Positions 27,428 through 36,438 of a stretch of 64,000 bases of DNA are shown here, one piece after another. The DNA comes from an uncultured Cyclobacteriaceae bacterium (GTDB lineage Bacteria > Bacteroidota > Bacteroidia > Cytophagales > Cyclobacteriaceae), in NCBI GenBank assembly GCA_937146645.1, contig CAKZRQ010000012.1:62001-126000 (forward strand). Direction: 5' to 3'. A model generated the notes under the pieces. It saw only the letters and a program-made list of their open reading frames with translations, was not told where the DNA came from and made no database searches. The position numbers and the translations under genes were made by a program. Positions within the stretch are counted from its first letter, which is position 1, and the number at the start of each line of letters is the position of its first letter.

Positions 27428-28264
27428 TTGAATCCATTTACTTTTGTAAAAAGCCTTCCAGTGACTGAGGAAAAGCATCAAATATCCTATGCTCCAGACA
27501 TCAAAATCTTTCTGATTTTGATTCCCTTGATTAGTGCATTCAACTATTATTTGACCTACTCAAATATCGCCTTAGACTCCTTTACACTGATTCGCTTTTC
27601 CGTGGATACGCTTCAAGGTTTCATTGCCTGGTGGATAGTCCGGAGTCTGATCATTTGGCTGGATTCTAAAATCCCTTTTTTGGGAGCCCCAGTGAAGAGA
27701 ACCATAATCCAGGTACTGCTTACGACGGTTTGTGGGCTCGGTTTTATTATCCTGAGTACGGAGCTATTGAGTCTTCTGGTCTATGGGAAACCAGCCATTC
27801 AGTCTTTTTATACTTTGGATGTGCTGATAATTCTGATCTGGTTTTTTGTCATTAACGGCATCTACATTGGGCTTTTGCTTTTTAAGCATTTGCCGGGCAA
27901 AGCTGATCCGAGAAAAGAATCGGAAGGAATAATGGTCAGCAAAGGCAAGAAGAAAAGACTACTCCTGGCAGATGAAATTTTAGCCTTGAGCATTGGTGCT
28001 GGCTATGTAGAATTGCATGCGGTTTCTGGAGAAAAGTATTTCTTAGACCATAGTCTCGATCATTGGCAAGAAAAGCTTTCACAAAACGATTTTTTCCGGG
28101 CAAATAGAAAAAGCATTGTATCCAGGAAAGCCGTCGCTGGATTTGAAAGCAAAGAAAATGGTAAACTGATGCTCGAGCTTTCTGATCCTTTACAGGACCT
28201 TGAGTTAGGTGTGAGTCGAGCAAAAGCTCCTTCCTTTAAGCGCTGGTTTCGCCCAAATTCCTAG
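27428..28264 (+). CDS. membrane-bound LytTR DNA-binding regulator
   Basis: 278 residues from TTG at 27428. Four predicted membrane helices occupy about 28-160 (IFLILIPLISAFNYYLTY, LQGFIAWWIVRSLIIWL, VLLTTVCGLGFIILSTELL, LIWFFVINGIYIGLLLF). The C-terminal LytTR domain (about 180-276) has the typical start KKRLLLADEILALSIGAGYVELH and the segment DFFRANRKSIVSRKAVAGF. LytTR proteins bind DNA at paired direct repeats; here the membrane part replaces a receiver domain, so the signal is probably sensed in the membrane. It lies 107 nt before an outer-membrane-type protein and a serine hydrolase, which it might control. Confidence 0.87.
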   Translation: MNPFTFVKSLPVTEEKHQISYAPDIKIFLILIPLISAFNYYLTYSNIALDSFTLIRFSVDTLQGFIAWWIVRSLIIWLDSKIPFLGAPVKRTIIQVLLTTVCGLGFIILSTELLSLLVYGKPAIQSFYTLDVLIILIWFFVINGIYIGLLLFKHLPGKADPRKESEGIMVSKGKKKRLLLADEILALSIGAGYVELHAVSGEKYFLDHSLDHWQEKLSQNDFFRANRKSIVSRKAVAGFESKENGKLMLELSDPLQDLELGVSRAKAPSFKRWFRPNS

Positions 28265-28371
28265 CAGTTCAACCTGATTTTTGGGTTGCTTCAGCTTTTA
28301 AATCGCTCGAAATAGATGATAGAGCTAACTTCTTGAATTATTCTTGTGATGAAAACAAACCAATAGCACTC

Positions 28372-28983
28372 ATGAAATTCAAGTTGATTTTTTCTGGTCT
28401 TTTACTACTCTTCCTAATTGCTTTTCAAAGCAGAGGACAAGAAGTTGCTAAAGACTATCGAAATTTCCCACTGACCATCACTGTTCAATTCCAGAACTTT
28501 GCCGTGGCTTTTAAGAAGCCGAGTTTTAGCTTTCAAAACTTCGGACTTGGAATAGGAACTGAGGTGAGCCATACCAGCGGTCATAACTGGGTACAAGAAT
28601 TCTCCATCTGGTGGTCCGGGAATAAAGCAATGGGTAATGGGCTGTATTTTATTACCCAGGCTGCATGGAGGCCTTATATCGGAAACCCAATGTTTGGAGA
28701 AGTGAAGGCTGGGATTGGATATAAGATCTCATATCGGCCTGGTGAATCCTTCAGCCCAAGTCCAAATGGCTGGGTGAGCCAAGGCAAAAAAGGAAAAGGA
28801 ATGCTCGTCATCCCGGTTGGCGTAGGGTTAGGCGTTCATTCGTACAGTGAGTCTTTCTATAGCTCTCCATTTGTGAATTATCAGTTTTTGCTAGTCAAAA
28901 ATATGAACCCAGATATTCCCTGGTCACCTGAAACAGTAATGCAATTTGGAACCAGAAATCATTTTGAATCATGGAAAGACTAA
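28372..28983 (+). CDS. secreted outer-membrane-type protein of unknown family
   Basis: I choose the Met at 28372, because it starts the signal peptide (MKFKLIFSGLLLLF, ending near SRGQ); an in-frame extension to 28333 would add 13 polar residues in front. About 203 residues. The mature part alternates hydrophobic and polar residues with many aromatics and glycines (FSFQNFGLGIGTEVSH, LYFITQAAWRPYIG, VPVGVGLGVHSY-like region), as in beta-barrels. It overlaps the next gene by 13 nt, so translation of the two is probably coupled. No named family recognised. Confidence 0.65.
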   Translation: MKFKLIFSGLLLLFLIAFQSRGQEVAKDYRNFPLTITVQFQNFAVAFKKPSFSFQNFGLGIGTEVSHTSGHNWVQEFSIWWSGNKAMGNGLYFITQAAWRPYIGNPMFGEVKAGIGYKISYRPGESFSPSPNGWVSQGKKGKGMLVIPVGVGLGVHSYSESFYSSPFVNYQFLLVKNMNPDIPWSPETVMQFGTRNHFESWKD

Positions 28984-30113
28984 TACGATTTACACTTAGC
29001 CTTCTGGTTTTTCTGATCTCAGCTTTGGCGGTAAACGCCCAAAGCCAAGAAGAAAAATGGGGAGAAGTCAAGGATCAAATGAAGTTCATGACTTCGAATG
29101 GGGTGCCAGGAATGGTCCTTGGAGTAAGGAAGGATGGAGACTCTAACTATATCGCGGAGGGTTATTCAGATTTAAAGTCGAAGGAACCCATGACCATCCA
29201 TCATGCCCAATACCTTCAGAGTATTTCAAAGACTTTCGTCGGAGTTGCAGTTCTACAACTAGTTGAGCAAGGTAGAATTGAGTTAGACTCGAGTATTGAT
29301 AATTACCTCCCTCAGCGGATTTCTGAATGGATCGAGGGATCGGAGAAAATGACTGTGAAAATGATGCTTAATCATACTTCTGGTCTTCATGAATACAACT
29401 ATCTCCCTGAGTACATCACCCTTCTTTTGCAGGCAGAAGATTATCCTTTTGAACCTGAAGATTATCTGGAATTAATTGAGGGGGAATCACCTGATTTTGA
29501 GCCTGGTTCGAGGTATAGCTATAGAAATTCGAATTATGTATTACTGGCGTTGTTGCTTGATGAACTCATAGGTGATCACGCTAAATACATTCGAGACAAT
29601 GTATTTGAACCTCTTTCTATGTTTGAGTCCTATTACCGTGAATCTCAGGATTATTTAGCAGAGGCGAATCTTCCAAGATCTTATTGGGATCGGTATGGAA
29701 ATGGGATTCTTGAAGATGCTACTGATATCCAAAAGAGGAATGTGAAACGAATGGTTGGGGATGATGGAATAGTTTTGACGGCAGAGGATGGGTTGGCATT
29801 TATCGAAGGGCTGATAGAACTGAAGCTATTTTCTAAGCAAAGTCTGGAAATGATGTGCGAATGGGCTAGGTATGAAGATGGATATCCAGCTTACGGCCTT
29901 GGGTTGGATTATACGGAGTTTGCAGGTGAAGAGGCTTGGGGACATAATGGTGGAGGAATAGGTGCAGGTGCAACACTCCATTATTTCCCTGAAAAGGATG
30001 CGTACGTATTCTTAGCCATGAATCTCGGAACAGTTACAGGTGGTAAAATTCACGAGAAGCTGGAGCCAGAGCTTGAGGAGTTATATCGATTAATTCTTGA
30101 AGCTGTAGAGTGA
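28971..30113 (+). CDS. class C beta-lactamase-fold serine hydrolase
   Basis: 380 residues with a signal peptide (cleavage near NAQ, 22-24). Serine beta-lactamase-like/penicillin-binding fold: nucleophile motif SISK (Ser84, Lys87), YRN (Tyr184, Asn186) and a late HNGGG replacing KTG. Such proteins are commonly esterases, D-amino peptidases or penicillin-binding-like enzymes rather than true beta-lactamases. The start overlaps the previous gene by 13 nt; the LytTR regulator precedes both, so a three-gene unit is likely. Substrate unknown. Confidence 0.85.
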   Translation: MERLIRFTLSLLVFLISALAVNAQSQEEKWGEVKDQMKFMTSNGVPGMVLGVRKDGDSNYIAEGYSDLKSKEPMTIHHAQYLQSISKTFVGVAVLQLVEQGRIELDSSIDNYLPQRISEWIEGSEKMTVKMMLNHTSGLHEYNYLPEYITLLLQAEDYPFEPEDYLELIEGESPDFEPGSRYSYRNSNYVLLALLLDELIGDHAKYIRDNVFEPLSMFESYYRESQDYLAEANLPRSYWDRYGNGILEDATDIQKRNVKRMVGDDGIVLTAEDGLAFIEGLIELKLFSKQSLEMMCEWARYEDGYPAYGLGLDYTEFAGEEAWGHNGGGIGAGATLHYFPEKDAYVFLAMNLGTVTGGKIHEKLEPELEELYRLILEAVE

Positions 30114-30118
30114 GTCGC

Positions 30119-30784
30119 TTAGCTGAATAAAGCTGGGTTCTCAAGAGCGAGCCAAATGGCCATAAAATGTGAAGCCGTTCCTCCGAGAACAAAAAGATGC
30201 CAAATAGCATGGTAGTATAGCTTTTTGCTTTGGACATAAAAGAAAACCCCAACTGTATAGAATAGACCTCCAAGGGCAATCCAAAAAATGATATCTCCCG
30301 GAAATTTATCCCACATCGATCTGAAGATGATCACTGACATCCAGCCCATGCCGAGGTAAAGCGCTACCGATACAAAGCGAAACCTTCCTATAAAGAAGAG
30401 TTTGAAAAGAGTACCCAGAATAACCAAGAACCAAAGTATTCCTAAAAACAGAAGCGCTTTATCCCGTTCTAAAATCCCTAAAACCAGAGGCGAATAGGAT
30501 CCGGCAATCAGGAAATAAATTGAAATATGATCTGCCTTTTGAAGTTTATGTTTGAGCCTTCGTTCTTTGGCGAGATGATAAAAAGTGGAGCTCGTATAGA
30601 CCAGAATCATTCCCAGGCAGAATGAAATGCAGGCTAAATTCAGATCAAAGTCACCTATACCAAAGGCAAGTGAAAGAAGAAAAGGAGTGAAGATCAAGGC
30701 CAGCAAAAGACCGACTCCATGACTTAACGCATTGAGTCTTTCTTCTTTAGGGGTCTGAATTCTTTTGGGTAGCCTGCTTGCCAT
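30119..30784 (-). CDS. hemolysin III / PAQR-family membrane protein
   Basis: 221 residues with seven hydrophobic segments and the family's polar marks: NALSHGVG near the start (about 19-26), a central STFYH (about 66-70) with ADHISIYFLIAGSYSP, and the late AIWHLFVLGGTASHF (about 193-207). The His residues in these motifs form the zinc-dependent hydrolase-like site of the PAQR/HlyIII superfamily. Physiological role in bacteria is unclear. Its gene converges with the serine hydrolase gene, 5 nt apart. Confidence 0.9.
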   Translation of the reverse strand: MASRLPKRIQTPKEERLNALSHGVGLLLALIFTPFLLSLAFGIGDFDLNLACISFCLGMILVYTSSTFYHLAKERRLKHKLQKADHISIYFLIAGSYSPLVLGILERDKALLFLGILWFLVILGTLFKLFFIGRFRFVSVALYLGMGWMSVIIFRSMWDKFPGDIIFWIALGGLFYTVGVFFYVQSKKLYYHAIWHLFVLGGTASHFMAIWLALENPALFS

Positions 30785-30827
30785 TTTTTTCCTTCACTTA
30801 ATTTAGGGATAGACTGTACGCAAAAAG

Positions 30828-30859
30828 AAAAGTCATCCCGAAATTTCGAGATGACTTTT
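30828..30859 (-). terminator. hairpin terminator after the DUF2911 gene
   Basis: Two 16-nt arms (30828-30843 and 30844-30859) pair with one mismatch; on the minus strand the 3' end runs into GACTTTTCTTTTT. It lies 21 nt past the DUF2911 stop. Confidence 0.8.
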
Positions 30860-30880
30860 GAAAGTTAGATGCGATGTGGC

Positions 30881-31480
30881 TTAGTTAAAAGCGCCTTTCA
30901 TAGCTTCCATCTTGGCATCTACTTGAGTATCGACATCGAAGGATAATCTGGCTTTGTCCCAACCCATATACACCTTTGCTACTTTGTTGTCATTGGCAGA
31001 AATCCAGTAGGTCAATCGCTCCATGCTTTCGTCAGCCATCATAGGACTAACCTGAACCGCTACAATATCATCTGCGGCAAGGGCTTCTTCGTCGATTTTT
31101 CCATCCTTCATGTAGGCATACACATAGACGCCTTTTGGATTGAAGTGAACCGTCCAGTCACCAGATTCCATTGGAGTAACGTGAATAGAGTAAGTTCCGG
31201 CAGGTATGTTTTTTCCTCCGATGTTTACTCCAGTGCTGAAAGTAATCTTAGTCGGTGCATTTGCACCTGCTCTCCAGCTCACTCCATAAGGAATAAGATC
31301 CCCGAAGATGGTTCGGCCTTTGACAGCTGGCGAGGAGTATTCCATGGAGATCTTTGTAAATCCAACTACCTGAGAAACCGTAGAAGCGGGGCTGGGTGCA
31401 GGAGCTTGCATTTGGGCGAAAGCCAAAGTACTGCAAAGCATGAATGCTAAAGCAAAAATTGATTTGTACATGTTTTTCAT
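30881..31480 (-). CDS. DUF2911 family secreted protein
   Basis: I prefer the Met at 31480 (MKNMYKSIFA), which begins the signal peptide (ends near AFAQ); an upstream Met at 31531 would add 17 polar residues. About 199 residues. DUF2911 proteins are periplasmic or secreted beta-sandwich proteins frequent in Bacteroidota. Seen: SMEYSSPAVKGRTIFGDLIPYG, WRAGANAPTKITF and PAGTYSIHVTP, the hallmark blocks of this family, followed by YVYAYMKDGKID. Function is not known. Single gene with its own terminator. Confidence 0.88.
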   Translation of the reverse strand: MKNMYKSIFALAFMLCSTLAFAQMQAPAPSPASTVSQVVGFTKISMEYSSPAVKGRTIFGDLIPYGVSWRAGANAPTKITFSTGVNIGGKNIPAGTYSIHVTPMESGDWTVHFNPKGVYVYAYMKDGKIDEEALAADDIVAVQVSPMMADESMERLTYWISANDNKVAKVYMGWDKARLSFDVDTQVDAKMEAMKGAFN

Positions 31481-31601
31481 ATTTGATTTTATTATCTCAA
31501 AGTAAACCGATTTTTTCTCATCTGGTTTCAATGGATTAGTTGAATGGTCAAACAGCCGATTAAAAGGGATAAAAAAGTTACGTTATGCAGAATTTCAAAA
31601 T

Positions 31602-32261
31602 TCAGTTAATTCCAGCGTAGTTTTTCAACAGAGAATCAAAGTCGGGTAAGCTCCTATCATCATGTATTTCTATAAATTGACCGAATTGAAGAAAACCATA
31701 GATATAGGGGTCTGATGAAACCTTATCGTAATTCTTATTGAAGTATTCTTTTACGGTTTCCCCTTTGGGAACGGGGTCAGGGAGGATACTCATTATATGC
31801 TTAGCAAATTTGTAGCACAGGCTTAAATTGTTTTGCTGTCCATGCTTTCTCCACCATTGCATGCCAATTTGGTTTGCAAAGTACTCGTTGGCATAGGAGC
31901 CGAGAGTATCTCCTTTTACGAAGAATTGAACTCCATGACCTAATTCATGTGGTAGATAGAAACCGTTAAAAAAGGAACCAAATAATTTTTTCCCTTCTTC
32001 AGCTGAACCAGCCATTTTTTGGAAAAAGCCAATAGAGTCTGGGCCTAATTGATTCCAAAATGGCAGATTAACAGTTTTGGTTGTGGGATCAAAAAAGACT
32101 AAAGCCGGGGTAGTATTTAAGCGCACACTTACACCGAAAGAAGAATTAGGGAGGATAGCGTGAAAATCCTTTACAAATTGTGTAGTTATTGCTTTACCAT
32201 CCAATAGAAGGTCGTCTTGGGAACTGTAAGTTTGAAACCAATTTGAGTAAGGGTTTTCCAT
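31602..32261 (-). CDS. orphan zincin-like putative metallopeptidase
   Basis: 219 residues, no signal peptide. The only clear motif is HELGH (105-109, in FYLPHELGHGVQF) with a glutamate downstream at Glu126 (ANEYFANQIG) that could be the third zinc ligand, the gluzincin arrangement. The rest shows no recognisable family. It may be a cytoplasmic metallopeptidase or a degenerate relative of M48/M4-like proteins. It lies 32 nt downstream of the sulfatase gene on the same strand, so co-transcription with the sulfatase is possible. Function is unassigned. Confidence 0.65.
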   Translation of the reverse strand: MENPYSNWFQTYSSQDDLLLDGKAITTQFVKDFHAILPNSSFGVSVRLNTTPALVFFDPTTKTVNLPFWNQLGPDSIGFFQKMAGSAEEGKKLFGSFFNGFYLPHELGHGVQFFVKGDTLGSYANEYFANQIGMQWWRKHGQQNNLSLCYKFAKHIMSILPDPVPKGETVKEYFNKNYDKVSSDPYIYGFLQFGQFIEIHDDRSLPDFDSLLKNYAGIN

Positions 32262-32293
32262 AGTTCAAGAGTATTTAAGGAGAAAAGTGACGA

Positions 32294-33793
32294 TTAATAT
32301 GTTTTTTGATACAGATGGTCTCGTTTGGTGTATCGGATTCGCTTTAATGGAATCTGTTCTCCACCAGTCTCTTCTAACCAGGTGAAAATATCTTCTCGCA
32401 GGCCTTTTGCGATTTCCTGATGCTCCTCAGAGCGAATCAGATTATTCATTTCGTAAGGATCGTTTTGAAGATCATAAAGCTCATTGATATCCCAAACTCC
32501 ATGATTGAAAATATATTTATACCGATCCGTGCGAACGGCGAAGATGGTAGGAGTGGAAGGGTAGGCCATTTCCCAATAGTATTCATAGAATACCCGTTCA
32601 CGCCATTCAGAATTAGGGTTCCCCAGAATGGGAAGCAAGGATTGACCTTGGATATCTGGCTTTGCGTCAGCTAACCCTGCTAGCTCCAAAAAGGTCGGCG
32701 CAAGATCAATATTCATCACAATATTCTCATTTGTACTACCTGCCTCGATCATTTTTGGGTATTGGGCCAGGAAGGGGACTTTCATGGACTCCTCATAGGC
32801 ATGTCTTTTATCGATAAGCCCATGTTCACCAAAACTGAAACCATTGTCACCCATATAAATGATGAGCGTATTTTCGGTCAATCCATTTTCTTCTACCCAA
32901 TCAAGGACTCTCCCTACACTTTCGTCTATTCCGAGGAGAGTCTCCAGGTAGAGCTTGTAAAACTTATCGAAGGGAATCGCTCCGTGGTACATGTGATCGA
33001 CGCCGTGCCAGGAGAATCGTTGCTTTCGAACCCATTCAGGAATATCCTCAAAGTTTACCGGCGTTGTGATAGGTTTTTCCCGATCTGAGAAATATGGACT
33101 ATCCTTGGTGGCCGTCAGATACATGCTAGGTGGAGTGACGATTGGAGTTTCAGCATGAACCCCTTTATGCCTTTCAGCAGGAGTAAATTCAGCATGGACT
33201 GCCTTGTGAGATAGGTATACGAAGAAGGGTTTTTCTTCATCACGATCATCAAGCCATTCTATGGCGTAATCCGTTAGCCGATCTGAAGTGTAGCTTCCTT
33301 CAGGCTGTCTCACTTGCTCGCCATTGATGTTGAAGATCGGATTATTATACACACCCTGACCTCGAAAACTCAGCCAATAGTCAAAACCAGCACGTGGTTT
33401 ATCATCTGCATCTCCCATATGCCATTTTCCCAGGAAAGCCGTTTGATAACCATCCTTCTGTAAAATTTCCGGGAAGAATTTAGTACCCTCTGGTACTGGA
33501 GCAGAATTATCCACGATGGTATGAGCATGTGCATATTGCCCTGTTAGGATGGAGGCTCTACTCGGAGAACATAGAGACGTAGTCACAAAGGCATTTGGGA
33601 AGTGTGCTCCGTTTTGTGCAATTCGATCAAGATTTGGGGTTTCAAGTCCTTCAACTGCTCCTGTGAATCCCATAAAATCATATCGGTGATCGTCTGATAG
33701 AATGAAAATGATATTTGGCCTGTCCTCTTGGGCGAATGCCGAAAACGACATAAAAACTAGGCTGAAAACGATTATGACTGAGCTTTTCTTCAT
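32294..33793 (-). CDS. sulfatase (formylglycine-dependent)
   Basis: 499 residues with a signal peptide (ends AFAQ, residue 22), acting in the periplasm or outside the cell. Hydrolyses sulfate esters, most likely from algal or host glycans. Seen: LSDDH with metal Asp34/Asp35, and the sulfatase signature CSPSRASILTG (Cys75 to formylglycine), then GKWHMGD, LSHKAVHAEF and the metal-binding MGDNG. All core residues are there. The gene lies 6 nt downstream of the GntR regulator on the same strand, so the regulator gene and sulfatase are probably one transcript. No formylglycine-generating enzyme gene is in the window. Confidence 0.92.
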   Translation of the reverse strand: MKKSSVIIVFSLVFMSFSAFAQEDRPNIIFILSDDHRYDFMGFTGAVEGLETPNLDRIAQNGAHFPNAFVTTSLCSPSRASILTGQYAHAHTIVDNSAPVPEGTKFFPEILQKDGYQTAFLGKWHMGDADDKPRAGFDYWLSFRGQGVYNNPIFNINGEQVRQPEGSYTSDRLTDYAIEWLDDRDEEKPFFVYLSHKAVHAEFTPAERHKGVHAETPIVTPPSMYLTATKDSPYFSDREKPITTPVNFEDIPEWVRKQRFSWHGVDHMYHGAIPFDKFYKLYLETLLGIDESVGRVLDWVEENGLTENTLIIYMGDNGFSFGEHGLIDKRHAYEESMKVPFLAQYPKMIEAGSTNENIVMNIDLAPTFLELAGLADAKPDIQGQSLLPILGNPNSEWRERVFYEYYWEMAYPSTPTIFAVRTDRYKYIFNHGVWDINELYDLQNDPYEMNNLIRSEEHQEIAKGLREDIFTWLEETGGEQIPLKRIRYTKRDHLYQKTY

Positions 33794-33799
33794 TTTAGA

Positions 33800-34834
33800 T
33801 TAAATGGATTTTCTGAGCTTAAGATGAAATGGATTCTTTAGCGGGACTTTATCTTCCGACCCAAGAATTTGTTTAGCGATGACTTTTCCCATGTGTTCAA
33901 AGTCGGTGGAAATGGTAGTGATTCCTTCAGCAAGGATTTCCTTCAGGGGAGTATCGTTGTAGGAAATAATCCCAATCTCTTGCCCTAGAATTAAACCCTG
34001 AGCTCTAGACTTCTTAATGACATTAACCAGATCAGTCTCTGACAGCATGAGGTACAAATCTCCTTTTTCCAATGGACTTTCATCAATACCATCCAGAATG
34101 AGATTTTCGAATTCATTGAAGAAGCAGAATCGTTTGAACCCATCCACAATCTCAGGAGGGTATTGCCCACCTCCTGGAAAAACGAGAATAAGACGATTAT
34201 ACTTTTTGAGATGAGATAGGCCAGATTCAAGTGCCTCGAAGATGTCTCTTGCAAAATCTTGAAAAACACCTGGGAAATCATTCTCATGGCCTTTAACTGA
34301 GCGGTCAATAATCAAAAGTTTCTCCTTCGGAATTTGCTTGATTAAATCATATGCCGTCTCCGCATGACCTTCTTCATCAAAGAAATGCGGAGCCAAAACG
34401 AAGTAATGATATTCATGCAGGCTTTTTTCCAGTAGATTCTCGAAAAGAGCCTTGTTGTAATGGTGAATCTGAATGTCAACGGTCGCCTCATCACCTAGAT
34501 TCTCCAAGATGCTGTAGTAAATCGTCTTTTTATAAGAGCTGAGCTTATTGAATAAAAGGAGGACCTTAATTCTATTCGCTTTGTTTGTGGAGGTTACGTA
34601 GAAGCCTTTTCCCCTAACAGAAGTTATCATTCCTCTTTCCCGCAGTTCTTTGTAGGCTTTCTCTACGGTATCCCTCGAAAGCAAAAAATCAAAGCTCATT
34701 TCATTAATCGAAGGAATACGATCGCCAATTTTAAACCTACCGGATTCAATGTCCTCTAAAACCAGATTGACCACCTGCAGGTACTTGGGAATTCTGGATT
34801 CGGATTTAATTATATCTGACTTATCTGTAAGCAT
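33800..34834 (-). CDS. GntR-family regulator with LacI-like ligand-binding domain
   Basis: 344 residues. N-terminal winged helix of the GntR type (about 15-80: IPKYLQVVNLVLEDIESGRF, IPSINEMSFDFLLSRDTVEKAYKELRERGMI). The C-terminal 250 residues (about 90-340) form a periplasmic-binding-protein-like sugar sensor, ending in DTPLKEILAEGITTISTDFEHMGKV. This architecture is used in Bacteroidota for deoxysugar regulons (FucR-like). It sits 6 nt upstream of one sulfatase and diverges from the second, with a 203-bp shared control region, so it likely regulates both. The effector is inferred to be a sugar. Confidence 0.86.
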   Translation of the reverse strand: MLTDKSDIIKSESRIPKYLQVVNLVLEDIESGRFKIGDRIPSINEMSFDFLLSRDTVEKAYKELRERGMITSVRGKGFYVTSTNKANRIKVLLLFNKLSSYKKTIYYSILENLGDEATVDIQIHHYNKALFENLLEKSLHEYHYFVLAPHFFDEEGHAETAYDLIKQIPKEKLLIIDRSVKGHENDFPGVFQDFARDIFEALESGLSHLKKYNRLILVFPGGGQYPPEIVDGFKRFCFFNEFENLILDGIDESPLEKGDLYLMLSETDLVNVIKKSRAQGLILGQEIGIISYNDTPLKEILAEGITTISTDFEHMGKVIAKQILGSEDKVPLKNPFHLKLRKSI

Positions 34835-35037
34835 ATCTCTGAAAATAGTGAATTAATCTGCTTTGGCAGGTTGATTTAGGACAAGGGGATTGTTTGTCAT
34901 GATCGATGGCTTGGGACATGATTATAGCAGGCCGCACAAAAGCCTGGCTTATCATAAAGGGAGTTTTGAATTCGATCATAAAGCTTATTTTTAGAAAGGC
35001 TTAATGAAATATGGGCAAGCCATTGCTTATCCACTTT

Positions 35038-36426
35038 ATGAACTCGAAATCCTTAACCTTTCTCTTTTTTCTGATTTTTCCCACAGCTCTGCAAGCACAG
35101 GAAAAACCCAATATTTTATTCATTCTCACGGATGATTTGGGTAATACAGATTTAGGTTCCTATGGAAACCCCTTTAATGAAACTCCAAACATTGATAGTC
35201 TGGCAAAGGATGGTATTCGCTTCACTCAGGCATATACAGCAAGCCCGGTTTGCTCGCCTTCTAGAGTCGCTTTAATGACTGGAATCCATCCGGCCAGGGT
35301 AGGTCTGACGAACTTTCTTGTGGGAAGAAGAAAGGATGATGGTTCTACCATTGATCCGCCAGAAGATTGGACTCTCGGATTAGATGGGAGCTATCTCACA
35401 CTCGCAGAATATTTAAAACAGAAAGGCTATCAAACTGGCTTTGTGGGTAAGTGGCATCTAGGAAATAAGGATGGGCAAAACCCTTGGGAGCAGGGATTTG
35501 ATTTCTCCAGGATGATTTCCAAGAATGGCCTTGATTATTACAACTATTCCATTTCCGAAGATGGTTTTGACAAGCAGTTCGAGGATAATGGTACGTACTA
35601 TCTCACAGACCGATTGACTGATTATGGTCTGGAGTTTTTGGCGGAGCAAAAAAAGGAAGATCCATTTTTCTTATTCATGAGCTATTCTGCACCTCATGTA
35701 TTGCTTGTTCCTAGAGGAGATAAGCTGGGCAAATATTTTTGGAAGTATGAGAAATTCGATGGCAAGTACAATCCGAACTATGCCGCCATGATTGAAAGTG
35801 TGGATGATGGAGTTGGAGCCATGGTCCAAAGTTTAGAATCTCAAGGCTTATTAGAAAATACGCTTGTGATCTTCACTTCGGATAATGGAGGTGTGGGTTT
35901 GCCAGAGCTTGGGCCAATCCCAACGGATCTTTCACCTCTCCGGGAATGGAAGGGTCACAATTATGAAGGTGGAATCCGGGTTCCTGCGATTTTTTATTGG
36001 AAAGGAAAGTTCATGGAAGGATTGGAAATAGAAGAGTATTTTTCCAATACGGATTACTTCGCCACAATTAAAAATCTCCTTGGTGAGGATTCAGCTCATG
36101 AGGATGGATCGAGTCTTTTACCTATTCTGGAAGGAGAGGAGCTTGATTCCGAAAGAGCTATTTTTTGGCATTACCCACATTTCTCAAATCAATTAGGTAG
36201 GCCTTCCAGCGCTATTCGCAAAGGCGATTGGAAATTGATCTATTTCTATGAATCTGGGGAAAAGGAATTATATCGAATGGATGAGGATATTTCTGAGGCA
36301 AGAAATCTTTATGCAATCAATGCTCAGAAGGGCGAGGAGCTTTGGACCCTGCTGAGAAACTGGCTTCTGGAGACGAAAGCACCTATTCCCATTTCGAAAG
36401 AAACTGAAGAACCCATTCAATTTTAA
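35038..36426 (+). CDS. sulfatase (formylglycine-dependent)
   Basis: I choose the Met at 35038 (MNSKSLTFLFF), which gives a clean signal peptide ending LQAQ; an upstream ATG at 35011 would add nine residues. About 462 residues. Sulfatase core: LTDDLGNTDLG (metal Asp), CSPSRVALMTG with formylglycine Cys72, GKWHLGNKDG and FTSDNGG. Length and order are normal for the family of secreted arylsulfatases. It is divergent from the GntR regulator and 12 nt before the SMP-30 gene, which makes a two-gene operon. It probably removes sulfate from a polysaccharide-derived sugar, consistent with the deoxysugar genes downstream. Confidence 0.9.
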   Translation: MNSKSLTFLFFLIFPTALQAQEKPNILFILTDDLGNTDLGSYGNPFNETPNIDSLAKDGIRFTQAYTASPVCSPSRVALMTGIHPARVGLTNFLVGRRKDDGSTIDPPEDWTLGLDGSYLTLAEYLKQKGYQTGFVGKWHLGNKDGQNPWEQGFDFSRMISKNGLDYYNYSISEDGFDKQFEDNGTYYLTDRLTDYGLEFLAEQKKEDPFFLFMSYSAPHVLLVPRGDKLGKYFWKYEKFDGKYNPNYAAMIESVDDGVGAMVQSLESQGLLENTLVIFTSDNGGVGLPELGPIPTDLSPLREWKGHNYEGGIRVPAIFYWKGKFMEGLEIEEYFSNTDYFATIKNLLGEDSAHEDGSSLLPILEGEELDSERAIFWHYPHFSNQLGRPSSAIRKGDWKLIYFYESGEKELYRMDEDISEARNLYAINAQKGEELWTLLRNWLLETKAPIPISKETEEPIQF

Positions 36427-36438
36427 ATAGAATGAATC

